Shown in pieces: positions 9,788 through 18,551 of a DNA stretch of 64,000 nt. A program made the position numbers and the translations under genes. A model generated the notes under the pieces. That model was not told the DNA's origin. It saw only the letters and a program-made list of their open reading frames with translations, and made no database searches. Position 1 is the first letter of the stretch. Each line of letters begins with the position of its first letter. The stretch spans positions 29,910 through 93,909 of the forward strand of contig JALTBN010000060.1 in NCBI GenBank assembly GCA_027075325.1, in the 5' to 3' direction. Source of the DNA: Thermococcus sp. (GTDB lineage Archaea; Methanobacteriota_B; Thermococci; Thermococcales; Thermococcaceae).

Positions 9788-9856
9788 CCGACACACAAGT
9801 TTTAATACCTCCATTTCCCTAAATCTTTCTGGAAAAATCAAGAAAATTATTTAAAG
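9788..9856 (+). promoter_or_regulatory. One or two TATA-type promoters of the KaiC-like gene
   Basis: AAGTTTTAATACC (about 9794) and AAATTATTTAAAG (about 9844) are both plausible TATA elements in the 258-base gap before the GTG at 9907. The second is better spaced. Nothing else is recognisable in this gap. Confidence 0.4.
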
Positions 9857-9906
9857 CAGAAAGTTTATTTTTCCAAAAGCGAGAACAATAACAAGGGGGT
9901 TACATT

Positions 9907-10629
9907 GTGAACATGTCTACTATTGGCGAGAGGATATCCACCGGGGTTCCCGGTCTCGATGACATAATAGAAGGAGGCCTCATCCCGGGTAAGGTGTACC
10001 TCATCACGGGGCCGCCCGGCAGCGGGAAGACGACTATGGGCATGCACTTTCTCATCGATGGCGCAAAGAAGGGGGAGAAAGTTGCCTACGCATCCCTCAT
10101 ACAGAACCCGGAAGAGGCCGTCAAGGACATGATGCGCTTCGACCCTTCCATAAAAGTATACTCCACCTCAAAGAAGCTTCTCCTCTTCGACTTAGGCCCC
10201 ATGCTCTGGAGAGAGTCCTCCCACGTCCCAACCTGGAAGAGCGTCCTTTTCAGACTCAGGGAGATAGCGGAGGATGAGAAGATAAGCAGGCTGGTCATCG
10301 ACCCAGTTACGGCCATAGAGTTTTCAATGGAGCACCCCGCTGAGAAGAGGGCCGAGCTGGCGCGCTTCATACGTGGCCTTGAAGACCTCAACGTCACGGC
10401 GTACCTGATAGCGGAGATGACGGACCTGGACCACTACACCGAAGAACACTACCTCGTGAGCGGCGTTATAATGCTTCACTACTTCCTCCACGAGGGAAGA
10501 ATGGTCAGGGCAATCCAAGTACTTAAGATGAGGAGAACGAACCACAGAACCGGCCTGTACCCCATAGAATTCACGAACCGGGGACTTGAGGTGAAAGGGG
10601 AAAGCCCGTTCAGCAACGTTAGACTCTGA
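9907..10629 (+). CDS. KaiC/RadA-like RecA-fold ATPase
   Basis: A 240-residue single-domain KaiC-like ATPase. Walker A is GPPGSGKTT (residues 35-43) and Walker B is RLVIDPV. The N-terminal STGVPGLDDIIEGGLIPG is the family signature. The GTG start is supported by AAGGGGG seven bases upstream; an internal ATG two codons later is the alternative. Many archaea carry such orphan KaiC-like proteins, proposed to act in signalling; the specific role is unknown. It converges on two DUF257 genes that look like degenerate relatives of the same fold, overlapping the first by 11 bases. Confidence 0.8.
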   Translation: MNMSTIGERISTGVPGLDDIIEGGLIPGKVYLITGPPGSGKTTMGMHFLIDGAKKGEKVAYASLIQNPEEAVKDMMRFDPSIKVYSTSKKLLLFDLGPMLWRESSHVPTWKSVLFRLREIAEDEKISRLVIDPVTAIEFSMEHPAEKRAELARFIRGLEDLNVTAYLIAEMTDLDHYTEEHYLVSGVIMLHYFLHEGRMVRAIQVLKMRRTNHRTGLYPIEFTNRGLEVKGESPFSNVRL

Positions 10630-11200
10630 TTCTCTTTCCATCTTCTCCGGAGATAGAACGCAGAACCTTCGCTCTCGCCCCATCAAGAAACAGAACCCCC
10701 GTGGCAACGTCCTCCAGGAGGGCCAGAAACTCACGGGGGGCCACGTCAGAGTTGACCAAAAGGACCCAGCGCCTTCTTCCCCCAAGTTCACCGCTCAGAA
10801 ACTCAATAACGGAGAGGGCCGCCCTTTCAACGTTCCCCTGCACCATGAGGAACCTCTCAAGGCCAACGACCACAGCAGTCTCTTGGATCATTCCCCCGAT
10901 CTTCTCAAGGGCCACCGTGGGGTTAGAAGTCATCGGTAAGTGCATCCAGGGATATTTCCACTCAACCCTTCCCCCGATCTTAACCAGGCCTGCTCTATCA
11001 AACCTTCCCATGTCAACCCCTGCAGATTTCAGAGACGAGACAAAGGCCGCGGCCATATCTGCGATGCTCACAATGGTACATTCCCCACCAAATGCCTCAA
11101 CCGTACGAAGGAGGGCGGCTGAAGCTGGAGACAGCGTCGTGTATTCGATGAGCACGATCTCACCGGGCTGAACTGAGCCAAGGAACTCCCCCAGTTTCAT
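10619..11200 (-). CDS. DUF257-like protein, degenerate RecA/KaiC-like fold
   Basis: A 193-residue protein starting MKLGEFLGSVQPGEIVLIEY, which parallels the beginning of KaiC-like ATPases, but the position expected to hold the Walker A loop reads YTTLSPASAALL, so nucleotide hydrolysis is unlikely. VVVGLERFLM fits the DUF257 family described in Pyrococcus. Its ATG overlaps the stop of the upstream paralogue by 4 bases (ATGA), so the two are co-translated. Function unknown. Confidence 0.6.
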   Translation of the reverse strand: MKLGEFLGSVQPGEIVLIEYTTLSPASAALLRTVEAFGGECTIVSIADMAAAFVSSLKSAGVDMGRFDRAGLVKIGGRVEWKYPWMHLPMTSNPTVALEKIGGMIQETAVVVGLERFLMVQGNVERAALSVIEFLSGELGGRRRWVLLVNSDVAPREFLALLEDVATGVLFLDGARAKVLRSISGEDGKRIRV

Positions 11201-11820
11201 GTCAATCCCTCCGGAGGTTCCTTCAGAATATTAACACCCTCCGCAGACACCTCAATAACATAGTGCTTGCTCTCCTCAAAGCTCCGGAGTGCGTATTCGC
11301 TGACCGCCTTCCTGTTGAGGAATAGAAACGTAACCTTGCCGGAGGGGGATACCAAAGGCCTCTCAGTGATCTCAAAGTACCTCTCAAGCTTCACCCTGTC
11401 CCCCTGGAACGGGAGGATGAACTTCTCAAGGCCGAGAACTATCACTCCCTTGGTCCCTTCTATTTCGGTGAAGAAGGGCTTCACAGTTTTCGAGTACATA
11501 ATGGAGTGATATTCAAAGTCCTCCCCAGGAGGAACTTCCCCAAGGGAAATCCCGTAAAGCTTACTTGATTTTTCACGAACGACGTATGCGCTTCCCACGT
11601 CCAGCGGCTCCCCCTGAAACTTCAGGCGCTGGAGGAAAAGGTGAAGGGTATCGTATATGTCCACTATGAGAATCGGAAAACCCCTCACCCGAAGGGCGTT
11701 GAAAACCTCTTTGAAGACTCTCTCGGGATGGCCGGTGGGCTCGTACTCCACCAGAACCGTCTCTCCACCCTGCACTTTTTTGATTACTCTCTCAACAGGT
11801 CCTAACATATGTCGCCCCAT
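11197..11820 (-). CDS. DUF257 family protein
   Basis: A 207-residue paralogue of the following gene. VLVEYEPTGHPERVF replaces the P-loop, and IDVxD..LHLFLxRLKFxG and VIVLGLEKFILPF match the DUF257 pattern. A TATA-like ACTTAAACC at 11841-11849 would place the transcript start at about the first ATG, so translation begins either leaderless at 11820 or at the ATG at 11808 behind GGGGCGA. It heads the two-gene DUF257 operon. Confidence 0.65.
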   Translation of the reverse strand: MGRHMLGPVERVIKKVQGGETVLVEYEPTGHPERVFKEVFNALRVRGFPILIVDIYDTLHLFLQRLKFQGEPLDVGSAYVVREKSSKLYGISLGEVPPGEDFEYHSIMYSKTVKPFFTEIEGTKGVIVLGLEKFILPFQGDRVKLERYFEITERPLVSPSGKVTFLFLNRKAVSEYALRSFEESKHYVIEVSAEGVNILKEPPEGLT

Positions 11821-11852
11821 AGTACTTTGAGATTCAAACTACTTAAACCTTC

Positions 11853-12794
11853 TCATCCAATAATACGTCCAAAAAGCCTCCTGAAGTTGTCAAAGGTTAT
11901 GGCATTAATTTCCTTCTCACTGAAGCGCTCCTTCATCTTCTCGATTAGGTTGGGAATCCGCGATTCATCCTCAAAACCTTCAACGCCCTTCCCACTCCAG
12001 CCGCTTAGGTAGTAAACAAAGTCAAAGCCGAGACCAACGTGCCTGTACCCGATAAGGTCGGCCATGTAGGCAATGTGTTCAACGTACTTATCGAGGGTCG
12101 GCTTTTCTCTGTCGACGAAGGACGGAATTGCAACCGCCCCAACTACTCCGTCCCTCTCTGCTATTGCCTTCAGCTGCTCGTCTGTCAGGTTTCGGGGGGA
12201 GTTACAGAGGGTCCTGGCGTTGGAGTGGGATGCCATGACCGGGAAGGAAGTCACGTCCAGGGCGTCCCAGAAGCCCGCCTCGTTTATATGGCTCAAATCA
12301 AGGACTATCCCCAGTTCCTCGGCCTTGCCAACGACTTCCACCCCAAAGTTGGTGAGACCGCCGTTCGTCCTCTCAAACACCCCATCCCCGATCTGGTTCC
12401 TGAGGCTCCACGTCAGCGTGAGAACCCTCAAACCAAGCTCGTGAAACGTCTCTAAAACGTCAAGGCTCTCGATGGGCTCTCCTCCCTCAAGGCCCAGCCA
12501 GAGGGCCACACGGTTCTCTTTGATTGCCTCATCCATCCCTTTTATGTCCGTCACAAGCTCAAACCGCTCTCCCTCGCGAACATCAGATTTAAACCTTCTG
12601 AAGGCCTCAATGGCATAGCGGAGGGCGTATACTCTTTTATCCGGCGGTGTCCACACAGAGGCAACCCTCGCCCGCACGTAGTCACCAAAAAACCTCTCAA
12701 AGTTCCGTTCAAGGACGGAACCTTCCCCCTTTCCGCGCTCTTCCCAGATGAGTGTGGGAAGATCTGAGTGGGCGTCAAAAACAACGTAACCCAT
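11853..12794 (-). CDS. Membrane-dipeptidase-like M19 zinc peptidase
   Basis: I start it at the ATG at 12794 (313 residues), where a GGTGGTGA Shine-Dalgarno sits 3-4 bases upstream and the N-terminus reads MGYVVFDAHSDLP. The DAHSDLP metal-binding motif, WLGLEGGEP (bridging Glu), LDLSHIN and MASHSNAR (zinc His) are the M19 renal-dipeptidase landmarks. It probably hydrolyses dipeptides in the cytoplasm; there is no signal peptide. The start region overlaps the end of the TPR gene, so both are one operon. Confidence 0.88.
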   Translation of the reverse strand: MGYVVFDAHSDLPTLIWEERGKGEGSVLERNFERFFGDYVRARVASVWTPPDKRVYALRYAIEAFRRFKSDVREGERFELVTDIKGMDEAIKENRVALWLGLEGGEPIESLDVLETFHELGLRVLTLTWSLRNQIGDGVFERTNGGLTNFGVEVVGKAEELGIVLDLSHINEAGFWDALDVTSFPVMASHSNARTLCNSPRNLTDEQLKAIAERDGVVGAVAIPSFVDREKPTLDKYVEHIAYMADLIGYRHVGLGFDFVYYLSGWSGKGVEGFEDESRIPNLIEKMKERFSEKEINAITFDNFRRLFGRIIG

Positions 12795-12804
12795 TTTCAC
12801 CACC

Positions 12805-13893
12805 TCAGAACTCCATCTTATACTGATCCTCAAGCTTTCCTATCTCCCCGGCAAGTTTGGCCTTGAGCATTGGATTTGAGACAGCCTTCACGACTTCCCT
12901 GGCATCTGCGAATTCCTTCTTCTCGGCCAGCTTCAGGGCAATGGCGGCGAGGGCGTCGTCGCGCTTCTCCAGGTCTTTAATCTCAAGGGCGAACTTCAGG
13001 GCCTTCTCAAGTTCCCCCATATCCGTAAGAATCGCCGCAGAGCGCTGGACATTCTCCTCGGTAAGGCCTATTGACCCAAAAAGCTTGAACGCCGCTTCGA
13101 GGACGTCGAGATACTCGGCAGCCCCCACGTGCTTCATCCAGTGGGCAACCTCAAGGAGGGCCATGAAGAGCTCCTGGGGGTCTTTGAGTCTCCTCTGGAG
13201 CAAACTAACGGCAAACTGATAGCGTCCTTCAAGCAGCGCCTCCCTGACATCAGGATATCCATAGTAAAGCATGATCTTTGCCACTTCAAGCTTTTTCTCA
13301 ACCTCTGCAGCCCGCTGGTTTATGTAGAGCTTATCAAAGATGTCATAGGCTATCTCGTAGAACCGGATGGCATTGCGGGAGTGCAATGCGTCCCCGGCGT
13401 TCTCCATCATGCCCGCTACTTCCGTTATAACGTCGAGCTTCCGCCTGTAGTCCATTGAGGCTGAGATCAGCATGTCAAAGGCCTCGTTGAATGAGGAGAT
13501 GGCCTCGTCAATGAACCCCGATATGGCCAGGTAGTAAGCCAGCACGGAGAGGGCCAGGGCTTTATCCCCTTCGGACTTTATCCGCGCCACTTCATCGGCG
13601 GCCCGGTCAAAGAACTCGGCGGCATTCTCGTGATCCCCAATCACCGAGTAAACGTAGGCCAGCTTGGAATAAGCGTAAGCCCTATCATAGGAATTTTTAA
13701 TTTTCTTAAGAATCTTAAGGGCATCGTCAAAGAGGGAAGGAAGGAGGTCGTTCCGTTTACCGTAAGCGTGAAGCGCTATATCCGTCAGGGCATTCAGCCT
13801 CTCCGTTGGGTCCTCCAGCTCCAGAGCGGCATCGATGGCCTCCTCAAAAAGGCCCTTGGAAGCAAGGAGGGCTACCTCATCCGCCGTACTCAT
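12805..13893 (-). CDS. TPR-repeat protein
   Basis: A 362-residue all-helical protein built of degenerate tetratricopeptide repeats (AYSKLAYVYSVIGDHENAAEFFDRA is the clearest, about residues 72-96), plus repeated DALAAIALKLAEKKEFADA-type units at the C-terminus. It is probably a protein-protein interaction scaffold in the cytoplasm. Its partner is unknown, though it is co-transcribed with the M19 dipeptidase. Confidence 0.7.
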   Translation of the reverse strand: MSTADEVALLASKGLFEEAIDAALELEDPTERLNALTDIALHAYGKRNDLLPSLFDDALKILKKIKNSYDRAYAYSKLAYVYSVIGDHENAAEFFDRAADEVARIKSEGDKALALSVLAYYLAISGFIDEAISSFNEAFDMLISASMDYRRKLDVITEVAGMMENAGDALHSRNAIRFYEIAYDIFDKLYINQRAAEVEKKLEVAKIMLYYGYPDVREALLEGRYQFAVSLLQRRLKDPQELFMALLEVAHWMKHVGAAEYLDVLEAAFKLFGSIGLTEENVQRSAAILTDMGELEKALKFALEIKDLEKRDDALAAIALKLAEKKEFADAREVVKAVSNPMLKAKLAGEIGKLEDQYKMEF

Positions 13894-13925
13894 GGTATCT
13901 CGCCATTCGTTTAATAGGGCCCAAC

Positions 13926-13937
13926 TGTTTATAAGGG
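13926..13937. promoter_or_regulatory. Possible shared TATA element of two divergent genes
   Basis: The self-complementary TTTATAAG core lies midway in the 71-base gap between the TPR gene (start 13893) and the DUF531 gene (start 13965). It is correctly spaced to serve either direction, so one element may drive both transcripts. Inference from spacing only. Confidence 0.4.
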
Positions 13938-13964
13938 TTCTCTGAAAGTCCCCTCGGTGGTATT

Positions 13965-14528
13965 ATGCTCACGCTGGCCCTCTACAACACCTACGACACA
14001 AGGAGACTTCACGAGGCACACCTGAGGGCAATCGCCAGGGCCGGACCCATAGCATACGCCTACGGTTTCCACCTGGCCCTCATCGGCTTTCCACTCGATG
14101 GAAGGCCCGTTGATGTCGCAGAGAAGATAAGGGAGCACACAACGGTGGGAGAGGGCGGGAAGTACCTCATGGAGCTCGCGGAGGGAAACAGGTTTCACCT
14201 CCTGGACTTCCCCAGGAGGGGGTTCCCCGCACAGTTTGGGAACGTAGTGGCAACCACCAGAAAACCGGAGGGAGAGAAGGAAATAACGCCCCTGGAACTC
14301 GCAGAAAGGGCCCTGAATGGGGAGAGCTTCCTACTGATGGTAGGCCTGGGAAGGCACGGTCTCCCCGGAGAAAGCTTTAAGATTGCACGGTACCACCTGG
14401 ACATAACCGGGAAGAGAATCAGTCTGGAAACGTGCACCGCGATAGGTGCTATTCCAGCGAGGATAGCGACCATGATGGAGGCCCTGAAATGGGGGAAGAA
14501 TGGAAAAAAGAGGCGGCATGGATACTGA
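13965..14528 (+). CDS. DUF531 family archaeal protein
   Basis: A 187-residue protein starting MLTLALYNTYDTRRLHEAH, behind GGTGGT. The sequence HLALIGFPLDGRP and the C-terminal LVGLGRHGLP-type glycine-rich segment match DUF531, a conserved euryarchaeal family; the fold may be SPOUT-like, which is inference. Its 3' end overlaps the signal peptidase start by 40 bases in another frame, implying coupled expression. Confidence 0.65.
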   Translation: MLTLALYNTYDTRRLHEAHLRAIARAGPIAYAYGFHLALIGFPLDGRPVDVAEKIREHTTVGEGGKYLMELAEGNRFHLLDFPRRGFPAQFGNVVATTRKPEGEKEITPLELAERALNGESFLLMVGLGRHGLPGESFKIARYHLDITGKRISLETCTAIGAIPARIATMMEALKWGKNGKKRRHGY

Positions 14529-14959
14529 TTTCCCTGCTCGTGGTCGTGGGGATAGACTACGGCCTGAGGTTCGCGATGGCCACTGACTCACCGCTCGTTA
14601 TAGTCATAAGCGGCTCCATGGAGCCCGTATTTTACAGGGGAGATGTCGTGCTGCTCAAGGGCGTCAGCCCGGACGACATCCATCCCGGCGATGTGATAGT
14701 CTACAACGCACCAATGTACGCGTATCCAATAATCCACCGCGTCAGGGAAGTTAAGACCGTCGAGCTGGGCGGAAAAACGGAGAAATGCTTCGTGACATGG
14801 GGGGACAACAACCCCATACCCGACTGGGGCGAGTACCGCCTCTACCCAACTCCCTACGGCGGCGTCCCCTGCGTGCCTGCATACGCTGTAGACGCAAAGG
14901 CCGTGTTGGTATTTCCAAAGATAGGCCTCATCCCGCTATGGATAAGGGAGCACCTCTGA
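14489..14959 (+). CDS. Archaeal type I signal peptidase (Sec11-like, S26B)
   Basis: A 156-residue membrane protease that removes Sec signal peptides outside the membrane. The start MGEEWKKEA at 14489 follows a GGAGG; it lies inside the end of the DUF531 gene. One N-terminal transmembrane segment (about residues 10-30) is followed by box B SGSMEP with nucleophile Ser43, and IIHRV with His83 where bacterial enzymes carry Lys, as expected for archaeal and eukaryotic enzymes. GDNNPIPDWG is the conserved box E region. Confidence 0.88.
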   Translation: MGEEWKKEAAWILISLLVVVGIDYGLRFAMATDSPLVIVISGSMEPVFYRGDVVLLKGVSPDDIHPGDVIVYNAPMYAYPIIHRVREVKTVELGGKTEKCFVTWGDNNPIPDWGEYRLYPTPYGGVPCVPAYAVDAKAVLVFPKIGLIPLWIREHL

Positions 14960-15138
14960 TCGGCATTTTCTTTCTATAATGACAGGGTGGAACGGCCAAA
15001 AACCTGACCAATGAAGGAACCAGAAAAAAGGAAGCAGCACGCTCAGTGGTGACCGCTCTCATCACCCCTCAGGAGGGCTTGGGCGTCATCATCGCTGGGC
15101 TTAAAAACTCGCCGAACTTTTTAACCGTGGTGGTTCAA

Positions 15139-15891
15139 ATGATGCGCTTCATCCCGCTCATTGTAGCCAGGCCAGAGGTGCAGATGGCGATAGACGAGGC
15201 GGTAATGCGCGCGAGGATCGAGGGCAGGGTTCCCGACACGGTGAGGCTCTACGCTTTCAGTCCCAGCTCGGTAACCATAGGCCGCTTTCAGAGCGTCGTC
15301 CACGACGTCAACCTCGATGAAGCCAAAAGGCTCGGAATCCCGGTCGTCAGGCGCATCACAGGCGGCGGCTCGGTCTTCCACGACGAGTTCGGCGAGATAA
15401 CCTACTCATTCATTGCCGGTGAAGACCTTCACCCGATGCTCAGGAACGTCGAGAGCAGCTACCGCTATTTAGCTGGCCCCCTCGTTGACGCCCTTAAGGA
15501 GCTGGGCCTTGATGCAGGCTTTTCAGGCCTGAACGACATAGTTGCCAACGGAAAGAAGATCAGCGGCTCAGCCCAGACGAGGAGGAAGGGCGTGATTTTA
15601 CAGCACGGTACGTTCATGTACTCCACGCGCGTTGAGGTTTTGGGAAAAGTCCTCCGCGTTTCAAAGGTCAAGCTGGCGGACAAGGGCGTTTCCTCGATTT
15701 GGGAGCGCGTCACAACGCTGGAGCGCGAGGGGATAAAGCTCAACCGCTGGGAGGCCTACGAGCTTTTAAAGAACAGTTTTGCCAACGCGTTCCCAATGGA
15801 GGAGGGTGAGCTCACCGACTACGAGCTTGAGCTGGCAGAGAAGCTGGTGGAAGAAAAGTACGGGAATCCAGAGTGGAACGAGATGCGTTAG
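15139..15891 (+). CDS. lplA: Lipoate-protein ligase A family (BPL/LplA fold)
   Basis: The ATG at 15139 is chosen because TATA-like CTTAAAAAC (15100) and GTGGTGG (15128-15134) precede it; this gives 250 residues. The LplA fold shows RRITGGGSVFHD (lipoyl-AMP loop), GLNDIVANGKKISGSAQ and LQHGTF. Archaeal LplA of this length usually needs a separate small C-terminal partner; none is visible here. The substrate could be lipoate or octanoate. The 14960-15138 gap upstream holds only this promoter. The 3' end overlaps the convergent Taw3 stop by 4 bases. Confidence 0.8.
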   Translation: MMRFIPLIVARPEVQMAIDEAVMRARIEGRVPDTVRLYAFSPSSVTIGRFQSVVHDVNLDEAKRLGIPVVRRITGGGSVFHDEFGEITYSFIAGEDLHPMLRNVESSYRYLAGPLVDALKELGLDAGFSGLNDIVANGKKISGSAQTRRKGVILQHGTFMYSTRVEVLGKVLRVSKVKLADKGVSSIWERVTTLEREGIKLNRWEAYELLKNSFANAFPMEEGELTDYELELAEKLVEEKYGNPEWNEMR

Positions 15892-16526
15892 GGGAGCCTC
15901 CAGCTTTTCCATATTTCAAACTTCTCGGCAAGCTCGTAGAACAGCTCATCCTTGCCAAGCTCTTCCCGCAACTTCCTGAAGTTTTCCTCAAGCCGGGGGA
16001 GCCTGCCCTTCGAGCGCCTCAGCATGGAGTTACCGACCTCAATGGCGAAGCGGAGGTACTCCTCGTCCACTAATATTTTACCGTCCTTCCCGAGGGGTGC
16101 CGTCAGATACTCGGTGGCGTTTATCTCCACGAGGTAGCGGCTTGAGATGACCTTGAAGGTCGTGTACTTGAAGCCGCTCGCGAGACCAAGCTCATGGAGC
16201 TTCTTGGCCTTCTCTATGTCTTCCGCTACGACGTGGAAAATCGGGGGCTGGCTCTTGAGGAAGATGAGGCCTTCCCTCGCGTTCCTGAGGGCGTCCAGAG
16301 CTTCCTCAAATTCGATGGGCCTGTGGACCTTTACCAGCCACCGAGAGAGCGGTTTTGCTCCCAAGGCCGGCTCCTCGATGATTCCAATCCTGCCGGAGCA
16401 GGAGGAGGTCGTGTAGATTCCTTTGATGGAGTTGATGAGGAGGAGAAGGTCTATTATGTCCTCATCCACCTTTCCGTCTCTCATCGCCGTGAAGAGACTC
16501 GTGAGGGCCTCGCGCTTGGCTTTCAT
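15888..16526 (-). CDS. taw3: TYW3/Taw3 tRNA wybutosine-pathway methyltransferase, copy 1
   Basis: A 212-residue protein of the TYW3 family, which methylates the N4 position of the tricyclic guanine in tRNA-Phe position 37. TTSSCSGRIGI is the family signature near residue 40, followed by KVHRPI and LASGFKYTTFKV. A second, clearly diverged copy lies at 56518-57150, so this genome has two Taw3 paralogues. Convergent with lplA. Confidence 0.85.
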   Translation of the reverse strand: MKAKREALTSLFTAMRDGKVDEDIIDLLLLINSIKGIYTTSSCSGRIGIIEEPALGAKPLSRWLVKVHRPIEFEEALDALRNAREGLIFLKSQPPIFHVVAEDIEKAKKLHELGLASGFKYTTFKVISSRYLVEINATEYLTAPLGKDGKILVDEEYLRFAIEVGNSMLRRSKGRLPRLEENFRKLREELGKDELFYELAEKFEIWKSWRLP

Positions 16527-16628
16527 CTCGAAACCTCCCGACCACTTTCAGTTGTCCCGAAAGCGCCTTTAGAGGCGGGTTGGAGTAAGTAAAAGGCATA
16601 TCCTCTCTCTTTCAGCCCGTTGTGTCGA

Positions 16629-16642
16629 AAACTTTATAAAGC
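16629..16642 (+). promoter_or_regulatory. tRNA-His promoter
   Basis: CGAAAACTTTATAAAG (BRE plus TATA) lies about 30 bases before the mature 5' end of the tRNA, a strong archaeal promoter. Confidence 0.7.
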
Positions 16643-16667
16643 TAACCCAAAAGGTTTAGCTGGACAT

Positions 16668-16745
16668 GGCCGGGGTGGTGTAGCCTGGTCAGCACAGGGG
16701 ACTGTGGATCCCCTAGCCCGGGTTCAAATCCCGGCCCCGGCCCCA
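16668..16745 (+). tRNA. tRNA-His (GTG), with encoded G-1 and CCA
   Basis: The cloverleaf folds fully: acceptor GCCGGGG with CCCCGGC, D arm closing GTG/CAC, anticodon stem GGGGA/TCCCC around loop CTGTGGA (anticodon GTG) and T arm CCGGG/CCCGG around TTCAAAT. The base before the acceptor is G (16668) opposite C73, the identity mark of tRNA-His, and CCA is encoded at 16743-16745. No intron is present. Confidence 0.96.
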
Positions 16746-17647
16746 TCATTACAAACTTCGCCTTCGCGACGTTGAAGCGAAGCTTCAACGCACGGGACGG
16801 TAGTCCCGTTGAGTTTGATCAAGGTCGGTGGTTCATTTTTGAAATGCCAAAGTGCAAGTGAATTCCTTTTTAAAAGCTGTTTTGGATTTGAATTCCCCTG
16901 GTTGGCCCCTTTCCAAAGAGTTCCTTTCCGTTGACGCCCTCCGGGCGTCGATTAAAATCGAACTCTCATTAAAACGTGAGCTAACAATTGGAATTCAAGA
17001 TTCACTCCAGCGTTCTTCAATGGAATCCTCCTAAAACCCAGCAATTTAAGAGGAACCACAAACCTTGATGAAACTTTTCGCCAGAAAAGTTTCCTGTACT
17101 CTCAAACCCCCGGAGTGGGGCTTCGCCCCACAAACCCCAGTTTTTCTCTTAAACTGCTGGGGGCTACCCCAAACCCCCAATCAGCCCTTGCTTCGCAAAC
17201 GCTGGCGGAAAGTTGCTGACTGTTTTTGAAGTTCCGTTAACAATTGCATGTGCTTTTTGCGGTCTTACCCCCAGTGGCTTTCGCTCTTAAACCCGTTTTT
17301 GATAGGGGGGTTCACTTTCAATGGCGCCTGTGGGGTGCAGGAAAAGAAACCCACCAGATATCGACTATCTTGTCCAAGAAAGCCCTCTCACTTAACTCCC
17401 AGAGGAGGCACGTGCGAACTCCCTCATGGCAAATTTTAGCGTCAGGACATTTGGGCCAAGCTTTGAGCAAGCAAATTTGGATAACAACCTCGAATTTTTT
17501 GATGATTGTTATTCAAAATAAAAAGTCAAAGAAGTCCTTCAATCAGTTTATAATCTTCTTCAGGGATTCCTCTCATCGTCTTGCTCACAAGGTGACCGTT
17601 CCAGCACTTCTTGTTTGTTATGAAGTTGAGATGTTGAGATTATGGTT
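16746..17647. other. Gene-free, hairpin-rich 900-base stretch after tRNA-His
   Basis: No convincing gene is present. Short perfect or near-perfect inverted repeats follow one another: 16770-16790 (CGTTGAAGC with loop GAA), 16792-16809 (ACGGGAC/GTCCCGT), 16933-16949 (GACGCCC/GGGCGTC), 17071-17092 (AAACTTTT/AAAAGTTT), 17115-17131 (GTGGGGC/GCCCCAC) and 17135-17163 (CCCCAG...CTGGGG). Small open frames exist, the longest 135 codons at 17244-17651, without a Shine-Dalgarno or recognisable protein. It may be a dispersed noncoding repeat or the scar of an element at the tRNA gene. Confidence 0.5.
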
Positions 17648-18451
17648 TTAGCTTCCTATTTTGATCCCGACTTCTTCAAGTGCTTCTATCACATTATTTT
17701 CGTTATTGTAAACCTTAACAAGAACCTCAATGAGGTTGTTTATGTTGATTGAGAATTTGCTGGGATCTAGTTTTATTTTGAGATCTGCCTCCATAAGAGC
17801 TTCAATGGGTTTCTTCCCATTTTTAACCTTCCTGAATAAATTAAACGTCTTGTCGCGTCCTTCATAATATTTTCCTGTTGAGTTCTTTTTATCCGGGGGA
17901 TAATTTAGGTCCTCCTGTATAAATATCAGCTCAAGGAGTTTAAGAAATGCTCTAATATCCATACCGGGGGTTTTGTTTATCCTTTCAATAGCGATTTGAT
18001 TTTTCGTGATAATGTCTTCTACAGGAGTTCCAGTGTAAATACCTTCGATTAGCTTGAATATTTCTTCTCCAATCTTTTTGTCATGTTTAAGTCTTGTATA
18101 AAAATCGAAAAGTAATCTGGCATGTGACGGAGTATATTTTTCAGGTCTGTGTAGGGTTACTCTAAAATCAAATTCCTTGTATTTGCCTTTTCCCCTTCCT
18201 TTTCTCAATTCAATTTCTATCCATCCATAGGAGGAGGGTTTGATTGGTTTAAATTCTATTAGCATCCCTTTGTTGTATGTTTTTAGAGGTAAATACAATT
18301 TGCTTGGAACTTCAAATTCTATTTTTGGTTTGTCCTTTTCTTTGTCATAAATTGCTACTTTAAACCTCTTGATCTTATTATTCTCTTTTTCTAGAATGGT
18401 GATTCTGGCAATGTCTCCGGTTTTTAATGTTCTCTTTACGGGTTTTGGCAT
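17648..18451 (-). CDS. Unknown protein of the methylase island, paralogue of the 20091 gene
   Basis: A 267-residue, Lys/Glu/Ile-rich protein whose AT-rich codon use differs from the surrounding chromosome. GGGGGAT precedes the ATG, and TATA-like GATATAATC lies about 15 bases further up. A central PSHARLLFDFYTRL and a later FIQEDLNYPP ... GRDKTFNLF match PTHVRLFFDLYLKR and EQDWNYGN in the protein at 20091-20705, so the two are distant homologues. Both lie next to DNA methyltransferases. A restriction-endonuclease or modification-accessory role is a reasonable guess, not shown. Confidence 0.55.
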   Translation of the reverse strand: MPKPVKRTLKTGDIARITILEKENNKIKRFKVAIYDKEKDKPKIEFEVPSKLYLPLKTYNKGMLIEFKPIKPSSYGWIEIELRKGRGKGKYKEFDFRVTLHRPEKYTPSHARLLFDFYTRLKHDKKIGEEIFKLIEGIYTGTPVEDIITKNQIAIERINKTPGMDIRAFLKLLELIFIQEDLNYPPDKKNSTGKYYEGRDKTFNLFRKVKNGKKPIEALMEADLKIKLDPSKFSININNLIEVLVKVYNNENNVIEALEEVGIKIGS

Positions 18452-18502
18452 GGAAATCCCCCAAGATTATATCCCGTTTTTGGAATTCTTAAATTTTCGG
18501 GG

Positions 18503-18535
18503 GATTAATATTTAAATCCCCTTTGTGTTGCACGT
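18503..18535 (+). promoter_or_regulatory. Promoter and candidate operator of the RHH regulator gene
   Basis: A TATA-like TTAATATTTAAAT (about 18505-18517) is followed at 18522-18535 by TTTGTGTTGCACGT. The same 14 bases recur at 19029-19042 in front of the Dam-type methylase gene. GTGxxxCAC is partly symmetrical, as expected for a dimeric regulator, and its place between TATA and start suits repression. Confidence 0.5.
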
Positions 18536-18551
18536 TATATTGGTGGAACTC

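Noticed and set aside
17244..17651. A 135-codon frame in the hairpin-rich region
   Set aside because: No Shine-Dalgarno, overlaps several hairpins, composition unlike a protein; left as noncoding.
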